This document shows positions 40,220 to 50,469 of a stretch of 64,000 nt of DNA, one piece after another; within the stretch, counting starts at the first letter, position 1; each line of letters begins with the position of its first letter. Below the pieces are notes generated by a model. The model made no database searches. It was not told the origin of the DNA and worked only from the letters and a program-made list of their open reading frames with translations. This DNA is from Mariprofundaceae bacterium (GTDB taxonomy: Bacteria > Pseudomonadota > Zetaproteobacteria > Mariprofundales > Mariprofundaceae): assembly GCA_021772895.1 (NCBI GenBank), contig JAJFLC010000015.1, positions 62,001-126,000 on the forward strand, given 5' to 3'. The position numbers and the translations under genes are program-made.

Positions 40220-43200
40220 ATACATTGGAATCAATCAGCCTGCGTATTGACTGACTAAGTACATCAAAGGTGAATGGTTTATTCATCACAACCCCTTGAT
40301 TCAGTTCATCGGTAATAGTCATGGTGTTTTCTTTGTCATAACCGGTTGCAAAAATGATAGGGATATCCTGATTAAGCTTCCAGACAGTGTTTGCAAAGGC
40401 TACGCCGCCCATTTTTGGCATCACAACATCTGTGATGATCAGAGCAATCTCATCCTGGTAATGCTTGAATATGTCCAGGCCTTGCTCACCATCAACAGCC
40501 TTCAAAACCCTGTAACCTAAACTATGCAGAACTTCAGCCGTTGTGCGTCGCATGGTATCCTCATCATCCACCAAAAGAATCATCTCTCCCTGACCCTGAG
40601 AAACCGTTGTTTTTTTGTCCTTTTCCTTTTTCTGATCTTTGATCTCTTTTTTTGCCGGTAAATACAAATCAAAAACGCTGCCCACACCAAGTTCACTTTC
40701 AATCTCAAGAATACCGCCATGCGATTGCACCGCACCATAAACCATTGCCAGTCCCAGTCCCGTGCCTTTACCAACCTCTTTGGTTGTAAAAAACGGTTCA
40801 AAGACCTTGTTTAGATGTCCCTCTGCAATACCACAGCCATTATCTTTAATAGTAAGTCTGGCAAAATTTACTGCATAGATATTCGGATGTGTTTTTTTGA
40901 ATTCATCCGTAGCAGTAAATGCACTCAGTTCGCATGAGATTCTGGGTTGATCGATACCGGACACTGCATCACGGGCATTGTTCAACAGATTCATCAGTGC
41001 CTGTTGCAGCTGGGTTGCATCACCATGAACAGTCAACGCTTCAGGGCAACAATCACAAACAAGCTCAATACTTTCAGGAATAGCAGTTTTGCCCAGTTTA
41101 TAAGCTTCTTTAATGAAAAAATTGAAAGAAAAATCACTCATTTCAACCTTACCTTTACGGGCAAAGGTAAGTAACTGTTTAATCATCTCTGCTGCGCGTT
41201 TGCCAAGAATTTCGATATCATTCAATTTATCACTCACTTCCGGCTGATTTTTCAACTTCCGTTTAGACAGATAAATATTACCCTGTATAGCCGCCAGCAC
41301 ATTATTAAAATCATGGGCTATGCCACCGACCAGTGTACCAATCGCTTCCATTTTTTGTGCCTGAAGAAACTTCTTTTCCAATTTCTGATATTCACTCATA
41401 TCCTGCTGTAATGAAACATAGTGAGTGATTTCGCCGCTATCATTACAAATCGGAGAAATCGACATCATTGCAGGATAAAAGCTCCCGTCTTTTCTCTGGT
41501 CAATCAGCGTTCCGCTCCAGGCTTCGCCATGCGTTATGGCACTCCATACGTCTTCATGAAATGATGCGTCCTGAGCGCTGTTTTTAAACGTGTTCAGTGC
41601 CTTTCCTGCTACCTCTTCCAATGCATAACCTGTAATTTTAGTGAAGGCTGGATTCACATATTCAATCACAGCATGTTGATCTGTAATCAACACCGCCTCA
41701 CCAGTCTGTTGCACAGCCTGTGATAGTTTTTTTAAATCATGATTGAGATATGTACTACATAATATATCTGATACTTTCATGGCAACGGTTTCAAACAATT
41801 CACGCTCTTCATCGCTCCATACCCTTTCATATGAACATTGGTGGAGGCCAAACAACCATGGTTTTCCAAACTTAGGCCTTATCGCAATCACCATCTGAGA
41901 ACGTACTGTAAACTGATCCACATCCACACCCAGATGAGGCATTGGGCAACAAACCACAGATTTAAGCGAATTCAACGCATCATGCATAAGCTGCCTCACT
42001 TCAGGAGACATCGGAAATTTCTGTTTCAATTCAAAAGCACCCGGATATTCAAGGGAGGTTGATTCAACAAGCACTTCCCAATAGTCAGCATCAGGATCAC
42101 ATGAATAGAGCAGCCACGCCCTATCTGATGCAAAGACTTCACGTATTGTTTTAACCGCACTTTCTAACATGTCATCCGGTGTCAAAGCGCTGCTAACCGC
42201 ATCTGCGATTTGCTGCATACTTTCCAGATGTTTGATATGAATACGACTCCTCTCTTCAAGCTGTTTGCGCTCAGTAATATCCCGACAGATACCAATAAGG
42301 CCAATCACATGACCCTGAGTATTTTGAAGTGGTGCTTTCAGTGTATCGAAAAGCACTCTTTTTCCATCTGGGTATGTACCCCACTCATCATTGCGCTTTG
42401 GGATGCCATCTTTCAACACTTCCACATCTTTATCGCGAAAAAAGTTTGCCTGCTCTTTGCCACACAGGTCATAATCAGTCATACCAATAATTTCAAATTC
42501 ACTTTCTTTACCCACAAAATCACAAAATGACTGGTTACAACCGAGAAAAACGCCTTTTTTATCCTTATAAAAAATCAGATCAGGAATGCCATCTCTTAAT
42601 GCTGTCAACAAAGAGCTTGTGGTCTGAAGCGACTCATACGGTAATTTTAAACTGTGAAGAATGATCGAGTAAAAAACAAACCAGAAAGAGAATAATTTAA
42701 AAATATGCCCAACCAGATTGGAAAGACCATAAAGGCTGACATAATTTGTAAATGCAAGTTCTGCACAGATTGTGAGTACAATCGATATGGAAAGAAATGG
42801 AAATACACCCTCTCTAAGTTTATGACGATGTGTATAAAGATTCATCATCGCTAAAATAAGAATCACACAAATGATATATTCACTTATGATTTTAAAAGGC
42901 GTCAGTCCTGTCCCTTCGATAAAAGCATCAGGAAAATAACCATTCATGATCACCACATAAACGCTTACAGCGATGAATCCAAACAATGAAAACGTATAAC
43001 CGGCATGAAACCTTCGACTTAAAAAGAACGGCGCTGAAAAAAGTAACAACGATTCAAGATATCTATCAGCGATCCAAAATTGAGTTGCATGATTTGCATT
43101 GCCAACACCAAAAACAGTCATGCCTTCATAGATCAATGCATGAACCATATCAATGCCCGCAATCCAGAAATAACCGACAGCCAAATACAAAAGAAAATTA

Positions 43201-43406
43201 TCGCGTGCATAAGTATAGGTATACAACGCAACAACAAACATCAACACGCCTATCATGATCGTGAAAAATTCAGCCAGTGTATGAAACAGCAGGTAGTTAT
43301 AAAAACTGGAAAAAATGAGAAACACAGAAAGCAGAACGGGTATGAACCAAAGTTTCCAGTCCAATAAAAGATCAAATCTGCTAAATAAAGAGAAACGCTG
43401 TTGCAT
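40218..43406 (-). CDS. Membrane-bound hybrid sensor kinase: MASE3-like, PAS, GAF, PAS, HisKA, HATPase, receiver
   Basis: A 1062-residue hybrid kinase. The first 260 residues hold about seven hydrophobic helices of the MASE3/7TM sensor type ([11 protein letters not shown] closes them). Then a PAS ([14 protein letters not shown]), a GAF at about 400-550, a second PAS ([24 protein letters not shown]), HisKA with [15 protein letters not shown], ATPase ([22 protein letters not shown]) and a receiver with ILLVDDE and [13 protein letters not shown]. Start 43406 has AGGTAAG upstream; the frame reaches 43457. The closing receiver suggests a phosphorelay. No adjacent Hpt or regulator. Confidence 0.92.
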   Translation of the reverse strand: MQQRFSLFSRFDLLLDWKLWFIPVLLSVFLIFSSFYNYLLFHTLAEFFTIMIGVLMFVVALYTYTYARDNFLLYLAVGYFWIAGIDMVHALIYEGMTVFGVGNANHATQFWIADRYLESLLLFSAPFFLSRRFHAGYTFSLFGFIAVSVYVVIMNGYFPDAFIEGTGLTPFKIISEYIICVILILAMMNLYTHRHKLREGVFPFLSISIVLTICAELAFTNYVSLYGLSNLVGHIFKLFSFWFVFYSIILHSLKLPYESLQTTSSLLTALRDGIPDLIFYKDKKGVFLGCNQSFCDFVGKESEFEIIGMTDYDLCGKEQANFFRDKDVEVLKDGIPKRNDEWGTYPDGKRVLFDTLKAPLQNTQGHVIGLIGICRDITERKQLEERSRIHIKHLESMQQIADAVSSALTPDDMLESAVKTIREVFASDRAWLLYSCDPDADYWEVLVESTSLEYPGAFELKQKFPMSPEVRQLMHDALNSLKSVVCCPMPHLGVDVDQFTVRSQMVIAIRPKFGKPWLFGLHQCSYERVWSDEERELFETVAMKVSDILCSTYLNHDLKKLSQAVQQTGEAVLITDQHAVIEYVNPAFTKITGYALEEVAGKALNTFKNSAQDASFHEDVWSAITHGEAWSGTLIDQRKDGSFYPAMMSISPICNDSGEITHYVSLQQDMSEYQKLEKKFLQAQKMEAIGTLVGGIAHDFNNVLAAIQGNIYLSKRKLKNQPEVSDKLNDIEILGKRAAEMIKQLLTFARKGKVEMSDFSFNFFIKEAYKLGKTAIPESIELVCDCCPEALTVHGDATQLQQALMNLLNNARDAVSGIDQPRISCELSAFTATDEFKKTHPNIYAVNFARLTIKDNGCGIAEGHLNKVFEPFFTTKEVGKGTGLGLAMVYGAVQSHGGILEIESELGVGSVFDLYLPAKKEIKDQKKEKDKKTTVSQGQGEMILLVDDEDTMRRTTAEVLHSLGYRVLKAVDGEQGLDIFKHYQDEIALIITDVVMPKMGGVAFANTVWKLNQDIPIIFATGYDKENTMTITDELNQGVVMNKPFTFDVLSQSIRRLIDSNV

Positions 43407-43574
43407 ATATCTTACCTGCATAGCCTGCCAAAAAGTATTCGTGAGCCCATGCAGCAATAATTTTGTAATAAAAACATCATATTTTAAAGCTACTTAGGTA
43501 CTGCTGATTTTTACTGAAAAAGGCGCTTATAAAAAAACTCAAAGAGCTTCTCTGCCTGCCAGTCTCTAAAACTT

Positions 43575-44765
43575 TCATCTGAATGAATCATCACGCATCA
43601 TATGATGTGAATGACCCAACTGGATTCTTAAGCCATACACCCACGCATTACCGCCAACATTTCCTGCGTTACTTTGACTCTGGTTGTTTGCATGAGTCCA
43701 ATACTGAATATCAGGTGAAATAGCAACATATTGATTGATTTTCCAACGGTAATACATCTCAACTACGAAAGGATTCGCAGCATTGGCAAACGTTGATTTA
43801 AAACTGGATGAAAGACCATTCCAGGCCACGCCCAGACCCAGCGCATGGGCTTCTGTATAGCTGTGTTCAAGGGCCACGGACGCATGTGTAACCACCTCAT
43901 CTGTATCTTTGGCACTGTTCCAGCCCAAACGAGTTGACCAAAGCATGTTTTCAGCTATTTCACCATCAATATTACCATAAATGCCATATGCGAAACTTTT
44001 ATTCGCCTCACCAAGGTGCTGTGGAAGCTCAGATGTACGTATCCAGCCTCCCAGTGTGAAGTCCACCGCTTCCGGTACGCGGATTTCAGCCAATACAAAC
44101 ATGCCTTTTTTCAGCCCTGTGTTTGCATCTCTGCCAAATTTAAACAGATCACGGTAATTTGCACTTTCGTTATCACTTAAACCATAAGCATTTGCCAACA
44201 GTGCTGTAGCGTTAAGTTTATCTTCATCGCCATAAGTGAATATCACTGAAGGGGTATAATCAGGAAAACTTATGCTTGGGTTGTTCACCAAACTATCTGC
44301 CAAAAACTGACTGCCTTCGTCATTGGATGTCACCGTTGCATCGGTAAAGTCTGTCAGATCCTGTACACCAACGGAGATATTCAATGGCTCCAGATCAAAA
44401 CGATAAGCAATCTCGGAGAGCTGAATACGGCCCTTTCCATTTTTATTCAAAGCCGTGCCCGCATCCGCATTCGAACCTGAAACCACATCGCTGGCACTGA
44501 CTGAAGGTGTGACAGCCCCTTCCCCATAAAGATGTAATGTGCCGAGGCCCATATCAACATCCATAATCATATCCACACTGCCAAGCACATCTTTGTTAAT
44601 CGTGCCGTTCTGTTTACTCGTTTGCTGGCCCACAATGGTCGTGCCTGCTTCAATCATGACATCTGCAATCGCATAGCTATTAAAACTTAAACTAATGAAT
44701 GTAGCTATCATCACCAAGCGCAAAATTGAACTCCTCATCATCACCGTCAATATTCCGATCACCAT
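43575..44765 (-). CDS. OprB-like carbohydrate porin
   Basis: Outer-membrane beta-barrel of about 395 residues. Signal peptide near the start (SSILRLVMIATFISLSFNSYAIAD), then alternating beta strands with many Gly/Asn turns and a C-terminal aromatic strand (AWVYGLRIQLGHSHH). The YYRWKINQYVAISPDIQYW segment is typical of OprB-type porins. The start is uncertain: ATGs at 44765, 44741 and 44738 are in frame, and the longest frame (44822) is less likely. No sugar transporter is near, so the substrate is unknown. Confidence 0.75.
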   Translation of the reverse strand: MVIGILTVMMRSSILRLVMIATFISLSFNSYAIADVMIEAGTTIVGQQTSKQNGTINKDVLGSVDMIMDVDMGLGTLHLYGEGAVTPSVSASDVVSGSNADAGTALNKNGKGRIQLSEIAYRFDLEPLNISVGVQDLTDFTDATVTSNDEGSQFLADSLVNNPSISFPDYTPSVIFTYGDEDKLNATALLANAYGLSDNESANYRDLFKFGRDANTGLKKGMFVLAEIRVPEAVDFTLGGWIRTSELPQHLGEANKSFAYGIYGNIDGEIAENMLWSTRLGWNSAKDTDEVVTHASVALEHSYTEAHALGLGVAWNGLSSSFKSTFANAANPFVVEMYYRWKINQYVAISPDIQYWTHANNQSQSNAGNVGGNAWVYGLRIQLGHSHHMMRDDSFR

Positions 44766-45071
44766 CTCTTCAATACCTTCCAAACACCTTCCACAAATAA
44801 TCAACAGCAAAAGTTCTGCCACTTTCCGAATACGGACGAGCTAACTGGTTTCACATGTTTTATCTATCATCCTGAAAGGCGATGGAATGAGCGATAGGAT
44901 AAACGCTACAAAAATTCGCTATACCCACCAGCTGCACCACCCTTATCCCCAGCGAACAATATCGACACGATATAAAAAAACATCATGAAAATAAATTTCC
45001 ATTCGACAAATCCAAACCAAATTCAAACAGATAAAAACAATCCACACTTGCAGTACAAATGTATCACCGCG

Positions 45072-46031
45072 ATGCTTCGAACAATGATCAAAAAGCAATC
45101 AACCAAAACCTCTCAATTACTACAGCAAGGTTATCTGTGTTGTTTAAGAGATGCCTATGCCGTCATCAAGATTTCAGGTGCGACTGCCCTTGAATATCTG
45201 CAAGGGCAAATCACACGCGACATCCAACACATGACAGCGCATCAAGGGCTTTACACGGTAATTTTAACACCCCAGGGTAAAATCATATGCGATTTTCATT
45301 TGATTTCCGGCCATCTTCAGGAATGGCTTATCCTTGTCAATAAAGACTACGCAGTACCTCTGGTTGGCCGCCTCCGGCAGTATGCTTTAGGGCATGCGTT
45401 AAGAATCGGCATCGTTGATTCACTCAAAATCATCTCAGTTCAGGGGCAACGCTGTGATGATTTTTTACAGGAGAACAATCTTCCTGTTCCTGCGAAACCC
45501 CCACTCTCCACAAAAATTTCAACTGACATCGAATCTTATGCCATACGCATGCCAGAAACCTCAGAGCATGGCCTCTGGGTTGTCAGCGATGATGCAGAAG
45601 CGCTCATACAAACAAATTCAGCTCAAGTCGATGAAGCTGAGGTCCAGATGGCACGAGTTTTAAAAGGCATGCCAACTTTTGGCATCGACTGGAACGAAAA
45701 AGTTTTTCCTCTCAATGCAAACCTGATCGAATTTGAAGGTGTCTCGTTTGAAAAGGGATGTTACGTGGGTCAGGAGGTTACAAGCCGCATGCACTGGCGT
45801 GGTGGCATCAAAAAACGATTTTATCGCGTGCAACTTGCATCAGCTCCGCAGGAAATCCCCGGCCCGATTTCCACGACTGTGAAGATAGGCAGCATAACTT
45901 CTGCTGCCATCAATGTCGATGATAAAGTATTTGGCATCGCTCACCTGCCCATTGAAAGCGTGGAAAGCGGTCTGCAACTAATCGATGCACAAAATCACCC
46001 TGTACAAGTTCTGGAGGCCTGCCATGTCTGA
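45072..46031 (+). CDS. ygfZ: Folate-binding YgfZ/IbaG-type iron-sulfur maintenance protein
   Basis: Tetrahydrofolate-dependent protein needed for maturation or repair of some Fe-S enzymes (GcvT-like fold). The diagnostic KGCYVGQEVTSRMHWRG block, with the functional cysteine, is present near residue 230. The N-terminal region has GATALEYLQGQITRDI. I chose ATG 45072 for a length of 319, near the family norm; 44985 and 45084 are also open and none has a clear ribosome site. Overlaps the next gene by 8 bases. Confidence 0.88.
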   Translation: MLRTMIKKQSTKTSQLLQQGYLCCLRDAYAVIKISGATALEYLQGQITRDIQHMTAHQGLYTVILTPQGKIICDFHLISGHLQEWLILVNKDYAVPLVGRLRQYALGHALRIGIVDSLKIISVQGQRCDDFLQENNLPVPAKPPLSTKISTDIESYAIRMPETSEHGLWVVSDDAEALIQTNSAQVDEAEVQMARVLKGMPTFGIDWNEKVFPLNANLIEFEGVSFEKGCYVGQEVTSRMHWRGGIKKRFYRVQLASAPQEIPGPISTTVKIGSITSAAINVDDKVFGIAHLPIESVESGLQLIDAQNHPVQVLEACHV

Positions 46032-46338
46032 CATGCAGACAAATATTCAGGCAAACACTCAGGCTCAAAACAAAAACTCACTGTTTATATGGTATCACGC
46101 GGCTCCCGATTCGGTACCCCTTATCAAACAATGGCTGGAACATTTATTTCAAACAACCGGAATCCGTGGCTCACTCTTTGTTCGTCACACGGATGCAAAA
46201 AGCACGTTCATGGAAACCTATGAAAACATAGAATACAAGGCATTAAAGAAGATTGAAGATCTTGCAGTCAAACAGCCATGTTTTAAAACCGTGCAACGCC
46301 AATGTGAATCTTTTGAAAAAATTCACCCTAGCCAGTAA
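46024..46338 (+). CDS. DUF4936-like small protein
   Basis: A 104-residue protein with LFIWYHA at the start of the fold, TGIRGSLFVRHTDAKSTFMETYENI in the middle, and a Cys near the C-terminus. This pattern fits DUF4936 proteins, which have a ferredoxin-like fold and often sit next to ygfZ in beta/gamma-proteobacteria. Start at 46024 overlaps the ygfZ stop; the frame is open to 45985. Function unknown. Confidence 0.7.
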   Translation: MSDMQTNIQANTQAQNKNSLFIWYHAAPDSVPLIKQWLEHLFQTTGIRGSLFVRHTDAKSTFMETYENIEYKALKKIEDLAVKQPCFKTVQRQCESFEKIHPSQ

Positions 46339-46409
46339 TCTCTTGATAAAACATCAAATCACGTTAAAAATGCTAAACAAACATGTCTATGCGGAGCTAA
46401 AAAACAGCC

Positions 46410-46601
46410 ATGAATAAAAACACCAAAATTACTGGCATTGCGTTTTTATTGATATGGCTCGTTATCATGGCACTCGATCAGTTTGACCTGATCCCATGGC
46501 CTGATACACGCATCAAACGTATATTTCTTTGGACTCCAACGGTTGTTTTTGGTCTCTATTTTCTATTTTTTGGTGGTAAAACCAAAGAGAACAAAAAGTA
46601 A
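46410..46601 (+). CDS. Small unknown two-helix membrane protein
   Basis: A 63-residue protein with hydrophobic stretches at about 7-23 (ITGIAFLLIWLVIMALD) and 37-54 (RIFLWTPTVVFGLYFLFF) and a Lys-rich tail. No family recognised. It ends 2 bases before the next gene, with which it is probably co-translated. The short size keeps confidence moderate, but the amphipathic layout and tight spacing favour a real gene. Confidence 0.6.
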   Translation: MNKNTKITGIAFLLIWLVIMALDQFDLIPWPDTRIKRIFLWTPTVVFGLYFLFFGGKTKENKK

Positions 46602-46603
46602 CC

Positions 46604-47041
46604 ATGAAAAACTATGTCACAGTCAACCTGCCTTTCTCTTTCAGAGGAAAAATGTTCAATCCGGGTAGCCGCATCAATCTTGATGAATGGATGGAAAAAG
46701 GTTCCATGCCTTGCTTTTATACCCATATAGCCAATGAAAATGCGATTGATATCTACTCTCACGAATATGACGTTATGATGATGGGTACATTGGAATTCAA
46801 AGATGCAGAAGGTATGGCCGCAGAATTTATTCAGAATGGTTGTTTTGATCGTGAAGGATTCCAGGTTAAATGGAAACAAAATTCGAAACAAAACGATAAA
46901 CAAAATGAGCTGGATAAACGTTTGTATAACATTGCAACAAGCTGCATGGGCCAGACAGATTTTAACAAAAATCCGGGCCTAAAAAATGCACTCAACGAAG
47001 CATACCAGTTAGGCAAAAAAGCAGCGCAACCCGATACATAA
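46604..47041 (+). CDS. Unknown soluble protein
   Basis: A 145-residue protein of no family I recognise. It opens with YVTVNLPFSFRGKMFNPGSRINLDEWM, continues with a mixed alpha/beta pattern, has a Gln/Asn/Lys-rich hinge at about 88-102, and a helical C-terminus. Close spacing to the two-helix gene upstream and dapE 43 bases downstream suggests one transcript. Confidence 0.65.
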   Translation: MKNYVTVNLPFSFRGKMFNPGSRINLDEWMEKGSMPCFYTHIANENAIDIYSHEYDVMMMGTLEFKDAEGMAAEFIQNGCFDREGFQVKWKQNSKQNDKQNELDKRLYNIATSCMGQTDFNKNPGLKNALNEAYQLGKKAAQPDT

Positions 47042-47084
47042 ATTCACAGTACCACCCCGCCCTGCTTTTGATTAGGGTGCTGCA

Positions 47085-48251
47085 ATGCCTGAATCTTCAC
47101 ACACAACAACGATACAAAGTACCGCAACCCAAATTGCCATCAAACTGATTCGTCGGGAATCTGTCACACCTGAAGATGGTGGTTGCCAAAACTATATTGA
47201 ATCCTTACTTGCCCCCTTGGGTTTTGTCCGCACACACGTTGATACAGGTGGCATCACCAACAGTATCTATACACGTATGGGTGAGTTGAACGGCACATTG
47301 GCCTTTGCAGGGCATACCGATGTTGTGCCCACTGGCCCGCTGGAAGACTGGCCGCACCCGCCTTTTGAGGCCGTGATTGCAGATGGGCCGGATGGAGGCA
47401 TTCTGCATGGTCGTGGCACACAGGATATGAAAGGCGCAATTGCATGCTGGATTGCCGCCATTTCGAGTCTGTGTTCAGCGTTCACACCATTGCCCACACT
47501 TCAGCTTTTAATCACATCCGATGAAGAAGGTGACTCCATTGATGGCACCATCCGTATCGTTGAAAAAATGCAGGCCGACAGCACCCTTCCTGATGCTGTG
47601 ATTGTAGGTGAACCTTCATCTTCTCAACAGGTGGGTGATGTGATTCGTCGGGGGCGTCGAGGCGTTGTGCAAATCGCAGCGGTATTTGAAGGCAAACAGG
47701 GACACTCGGCTTATCCAGACGATGCCGACAATGCCATACATATCGCGGCACCCGCATTAGAAAAAATCACAAAAATCAACTGGGGAAAAGCTACTGAAGG
47801 TTTTCCTGCCACCACATGTCAGATCACAAACATACAGGCAGGTACAGGTGCCACCAATGTGATTCCCGGCTCATGCTTTGTATCGATTGATATACGTTAC
47901 AATCCCGGCATTGATTTTGAAGGCATAGAACAACGCATTTTTGCAGCATGTGAAGATGCCGAGGTTGTTTTGGATATTCAGCATCAGGCCGAAGTCTTTT
48001 CCACACCGGATGGTGAATTTCTCGATCAGGTCTGTGCATCCATCAAACAGATCACAGGCATTGAAACCCTCCGCGATACCGGGGGAGGCACTTCGGATGG
48101 GCGTTTTCTGGCCGCAGCAGGCATCCCTGTTGTCGAGTTAGGACTTACCAACAGCACCATTCATCAGGTAGGCGAATGTGTTGCACTGCACGAGCTTGAA
48201 ACGCTCACATCGATCTACTCCGATATCATCATAAACTTTGAGGCCAAATAA
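47085..48251 (+). CDS. dapE: Succinyl-diaminopimelate desuccinylase
   Basis: Lysine/DAP pathway: releases succinate from N-succinyl-LL-DAP. M20 metallopeptidase fold with metal ligands in FAGHTDVVPTGP and GRGTQDMKG, the catalytic Glu in TSDEEGDSIDG, and GGTSDGRF; length 388 is close to the norm of 375-380. Directly abutted by queF, then dapF, so lysine and queuosine genes share a transcript. Confidence 0.95.
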   Translation: MPESSHTTTIQSTATQIAIKLIRRESVTPEDGGCQNYIESLLAPLGFVRTHVDTGGITNSIYTRMGELNGTLAFAGHTDVVPTGPLEDWPHPPFEAVIADGPDGGILHGRGTQDMKGAIACWIAAISSLCSAFTPLPTLQLLITSDEEGDSIDGTIRIVEKMQADSTLPDAVIVGEPSSSQQVGDVIRRGRRGVVQIAAVFEGKQGHSAYPDDADNAIHIAAPALEKITKINWGKATEGFPATTCQITNIQAGTGATNVIPGSCFVSIDIRYNPGIDFEGIEQRIFAACEDAEVVLDIQHQAEVFSTPDGEFLDQVCASIKQITGIETLRDTGGGTSDGRFLAAAGIPVVELGLTNSTIHQVGECVALHELETLTSIYSDIIINFEAK

Positions 48252-48626
48252 ATGTCAACAAAATTGGGTGCAAACACAACCAATCCAAACAAAGAACTGG
48301 AAACCTTCCCCAACCCCAACCCGGAACGGGATTATCATATCAAAATTGATTCACCGGAATTCACCTGTTTATGCCCAAAGACGGGTCAACCGGACTTCGC
48401 TGAGATCAAGCTGGATTATATTCCAGATCAACTCTGTGTGGAGCTGAAATCATTGAAATTATATTACTGGAGCTTCCGCGATGAAGGCCACTTCCACGAA
48501 AAAGTAACCAATATGATCGCCTCCAACCTGATTAACCTGCTTGATCCCCGTTATTTGAAAGTTGAAGCGGTGTTTAACGTACGTGGCGGTGTTTATACAA
48601 CCATCGAAGTCGAACACACAAAGTAA
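48252..48626 (+). CDS. queF: 7-cyano-7-deazaguanine (preQ0) reductase
   Basis: NADPH-dependent nitrile reductase of queuosine synthesis. A single T-fold unit of 124 residues (YkvM/short type): nucleophilic Cys C41 in [15 protein letters not shown]48, and the substrate/NADPH block [16 protein letters not shown]. Start codon follows the dapE stop with no gap. Confidence 0.94.
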   Translation: MSTKLGANTTNPNKELETFPNPNPERDYHIKIDSPEFTCLCPKTGQPDFAEIKLDYIPDQLCVELKSLKLYYWSFRDEGHFHEKVTNMIASNLINLLDPRYLKVEAVFNVRGGVYTTIEVEHTK

Positions 48627-48635
48627 GCCGTTTAT

Positions 48636-49337
48636 ATGTTCCCTTTCACCAAAATGCAGGCTCAGGGCAATGATTTTGTCATTCTCAACAGCCTCTCCCA
48701 GCCACTTCCTGAACTGACTGATGCGTTTGTCAAAAAAATAACCGAACGTCGCTATGGCATCGGCTGTGATCAACTGTTGGTTTTACTTCCAAACGATGAT
48801 GCAGATGCATCCATGCGCATTTTTAACAACGATGGTTCCGAAGCTTTCAACTGTGGCAATGGCCTGCGTTGTGTTGGGGAGCTGCTGTTAAGTGAATCAG
48901 GCGCTGAATCCGTATCTATTGCTTTAAAAGATCGCACTGTCATTGCAAGGCGTTCTGATCATGGTATTGCAGTAGAAATGGGCACTGCAATCGTGAAGGA
49001 GCAGACTGAAAGCCATGTGGACATTGAAATCGGCAATGAACATCGTGTGTTTTTTGAAGCAACCGAAACCTTTCCAGAAGATAAAAACATCGAAATTGTG
49101 ACAGGTCAGGTAGCCGATCATGTCTATCTGGACGTTATTGAGCGTGGTGCAGGGCGAACGCTGGCCTGTGGTTCAGGTGCATGTGCAGCCACGGCTGCAA
49201 TCTGGCACGTTGAAGGTCATACCCGCCCTCAAACCATCGAAATGCCTGGTGGTGAAGTGACTGTATCGGGGAATTCTGAGAATCTTGTTTTAGAGGGCTT
49301 GGTGAAGACGGTATTCAGCGGACACTTCCGCCTTTAA
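48636..49337 (+). CDS. dapF: Diaminopimelate epimerase, short form
   Basis: Converts LL-DAP to meso-DAP. Both catalytic cysteines are present: C73 in NCGNGLRC and C178 in ACGSGACA. The N-terminal KMQAQGNDFVIL and ERGAGRTLACGSGA blocks are standard. At 233 residues it is about 40 shorter than usual, the saving being in the middle of both lobes; the GNPH substrate motif reads GNEH. No frameshift is visible, and the C-terminus (VKTVFSGHFRL) is complete. Its stop directly abuts the last cassette-like gene on the other strand. Confidence 0.9.
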   Translation: MFPFTKMQAQGNDFVILNSLSQPLPELTDAFVKKITERRYGIGCDQLLVLLPNDDADASMRIFNNDGSEAFNCGNGLRCVGELLLSESGAESVSIALKDRTVIARRSDHGIAVEMGTAIVKEQTESHVDIEIGNEHRVFFEATETFPEDKNIEIVTGQVADHVYLDVIERGAGRTLACGSGACAATAAIWHVEGHTRPQTIEMPGGEVTVSGNSENLVLEGLVKTVFSGHFRL

Positions 49338-49991
49338 TCACCTTCCCGGTACTTCATTCCGTATAATCGTATGCCTTTGTGTTAAAAAAATATTGAAGGC
49401 AAACAAAAATGTCCATAAAAGACATATAAATGCGGTGATTCGTTCCGTTAACCCCATTATTGGCGTCCCTAGCTTGGTGGCTGCGAACACGCCCGTAATA
49501 AGAATCAAGCCTACAGTCATGAATGTATACCACATAAAGGATGGCAAGATATTAACTTTCTTGAGAAACACACCAATTAACAAAGTAGACAGAATAGAAA
49601 GAAGGACAAGAATTCCTACCAAGACTTTATGTATCTCGCCGGAAAGGGTTGCGGGGCTACCCCATGCATCCTGCGGGAAAAAAGATGCCGTTGATATATT
49701 GATGACTCCCATGAGAATAATCATCCACGCAGCACCGATTCCAACAATTTCAATTTTAGAATATTTTTTAATAAATTTCAAAACGCCAACACCAAAAAGT
49801 ATTGTTAATATTGCACTGATATTATGCATACTCATGAGTAATAACTGATTTGGGGAACCGGGGGAAAACAGTTCGCTCATTGTGTCTGAAATATGACTAT
49901 AATCTGATCGCAATGCGCCACCTAGAATGATCATCACTATAAAAATGATTGGTGACATCATTCCACATATTGGAAATATTTGTTGTTTCAT
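49338..49991 (-). CDS. DUF998-like membrane protein, third cassette of relic integron
   Basis: A 217-residue integral membrane protein with six hydrophobic helices; ALRSDYSHISDTMSELFSPGSPN between helices 1 and 2, and FFPQDAWG, fit the DUF998 family. Function unknown. AT-rich compared with dapF next to it. ATG at 49991 has GGAG 5 bases upstream and lies 14 bases after the GTTAGGC end of an attC-like site, as a cassette gene would. No attC is seen after its stop, which touches the dapF stop. Confidence 0.72.
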   Translation of the reverse strand: MKQQIFPICGMMSPIIFIVMIILGGALRSDYSHISDTMSELFSPGSPNQLLLMSMHNISAILTILFGVGVLKFIKKYSKIEIVGIGAAWMIILMGVINISTASFFPQDAWGSPATLSGEIHKVLVGILVLLSILSTLLIGVFLKKVNILPSFMWYTFMTVGLILITGVFAATKLGTPIMGLTERITAFICLLWTFLFAFNIFLTQRHTIIRNEVPGR

Positions 49992-50005
49992 TACCGCTCC
50001 GGTTC

Positions 50006-50087
50006 GCCTAACGCCGTGATAAGGAACGCACGTCAGCCTTTCTCAGTGAGGAACAAAGTGATGAGTGACGTCATTGCCTTGTTAGCG
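50006..50087 (-). repeat. attC-like recombination site (best match)
   Basis: Read on the minus strand, CGCTAAC (50087-50081) opens and GTTAGGC (50012-50006, a perfect GTTRRRY) closes an 82-base site. Pairing steps inward: CTAAC/GTTAG, AAGG/CCTT, AA/TT, ACGTCA/TGACGT, with unpaired bases between, as in attC folds. It begins 4 bases after the stop of the methyltransferase-like gene and ends 14 bases before the DUF998 start, the standard cassette spacing. Confidence 0.75.
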
Positions 50088-50091
50088 GGGT

Positions 50092-50469
50092 TCAAAGCCA
50101 CCGCCGCGTCCTTGATTTGTATGCTTCATAAGATTTCCCAAATTGTAGAATCAGGTAACGTTCTTCACGAAGCACCACGCCCCAATGCATGATAGCCAAT
50201 AGCGGAACCAGAAAAAGAAACGGCCACTGTGAATCGCCTAACAGAGTAATGCCAACGTAAAGACCTGTCATGGCAACGTAGATTGGATTGCGAGACAACT
50301 TAAATGGACCATCGGTGATCAGAGCGACAGATGATTCACGTGGACTCGCACTCGTACCTCTTTTCTTCATTGTGACAAAGGCCCAACGAGCAAACGCACC
50401 GCTTAAAATAATAAGTGCAACGCCACCCACATACGACGTAAATGTTGCCAATGAAAGTTCCGGGGACAT
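50092..50469 (-). CDS. Isoprenylcysteine carboxylmethyltransferase-like membrane protein, 5' end remodelled
   Basis: A 125-residue ICMT/PEMT-type protein with about three membrane helices and the family block GPFKLSRNPIYVAMTGLYVG, then LREERYLILQFGKSYEAYKSR. These enzymes methylate membrane-anchored or lipid substrates; the substrate here is unknown. The ATG at 50469 lies inside the terminal repeat of an inserted 98-bp element, so the first residues (MSPEL) derive from that element; the frame runs on through it to 50499. The family's first helix may be missing. Second cassette of the relic integron. Confidence 0.7.
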   Translation of the reverse strand: MSPELSLATFTSYVGGVALIILSGAFARWAFVTMKKRGTSASPRESSVALITDGPFKLSRNPIYVAMTGLYVGITLLGDSQWPFLFLVPLLAIMHWGVVLREERYLILQFGKSYEAYKSRTRRWL

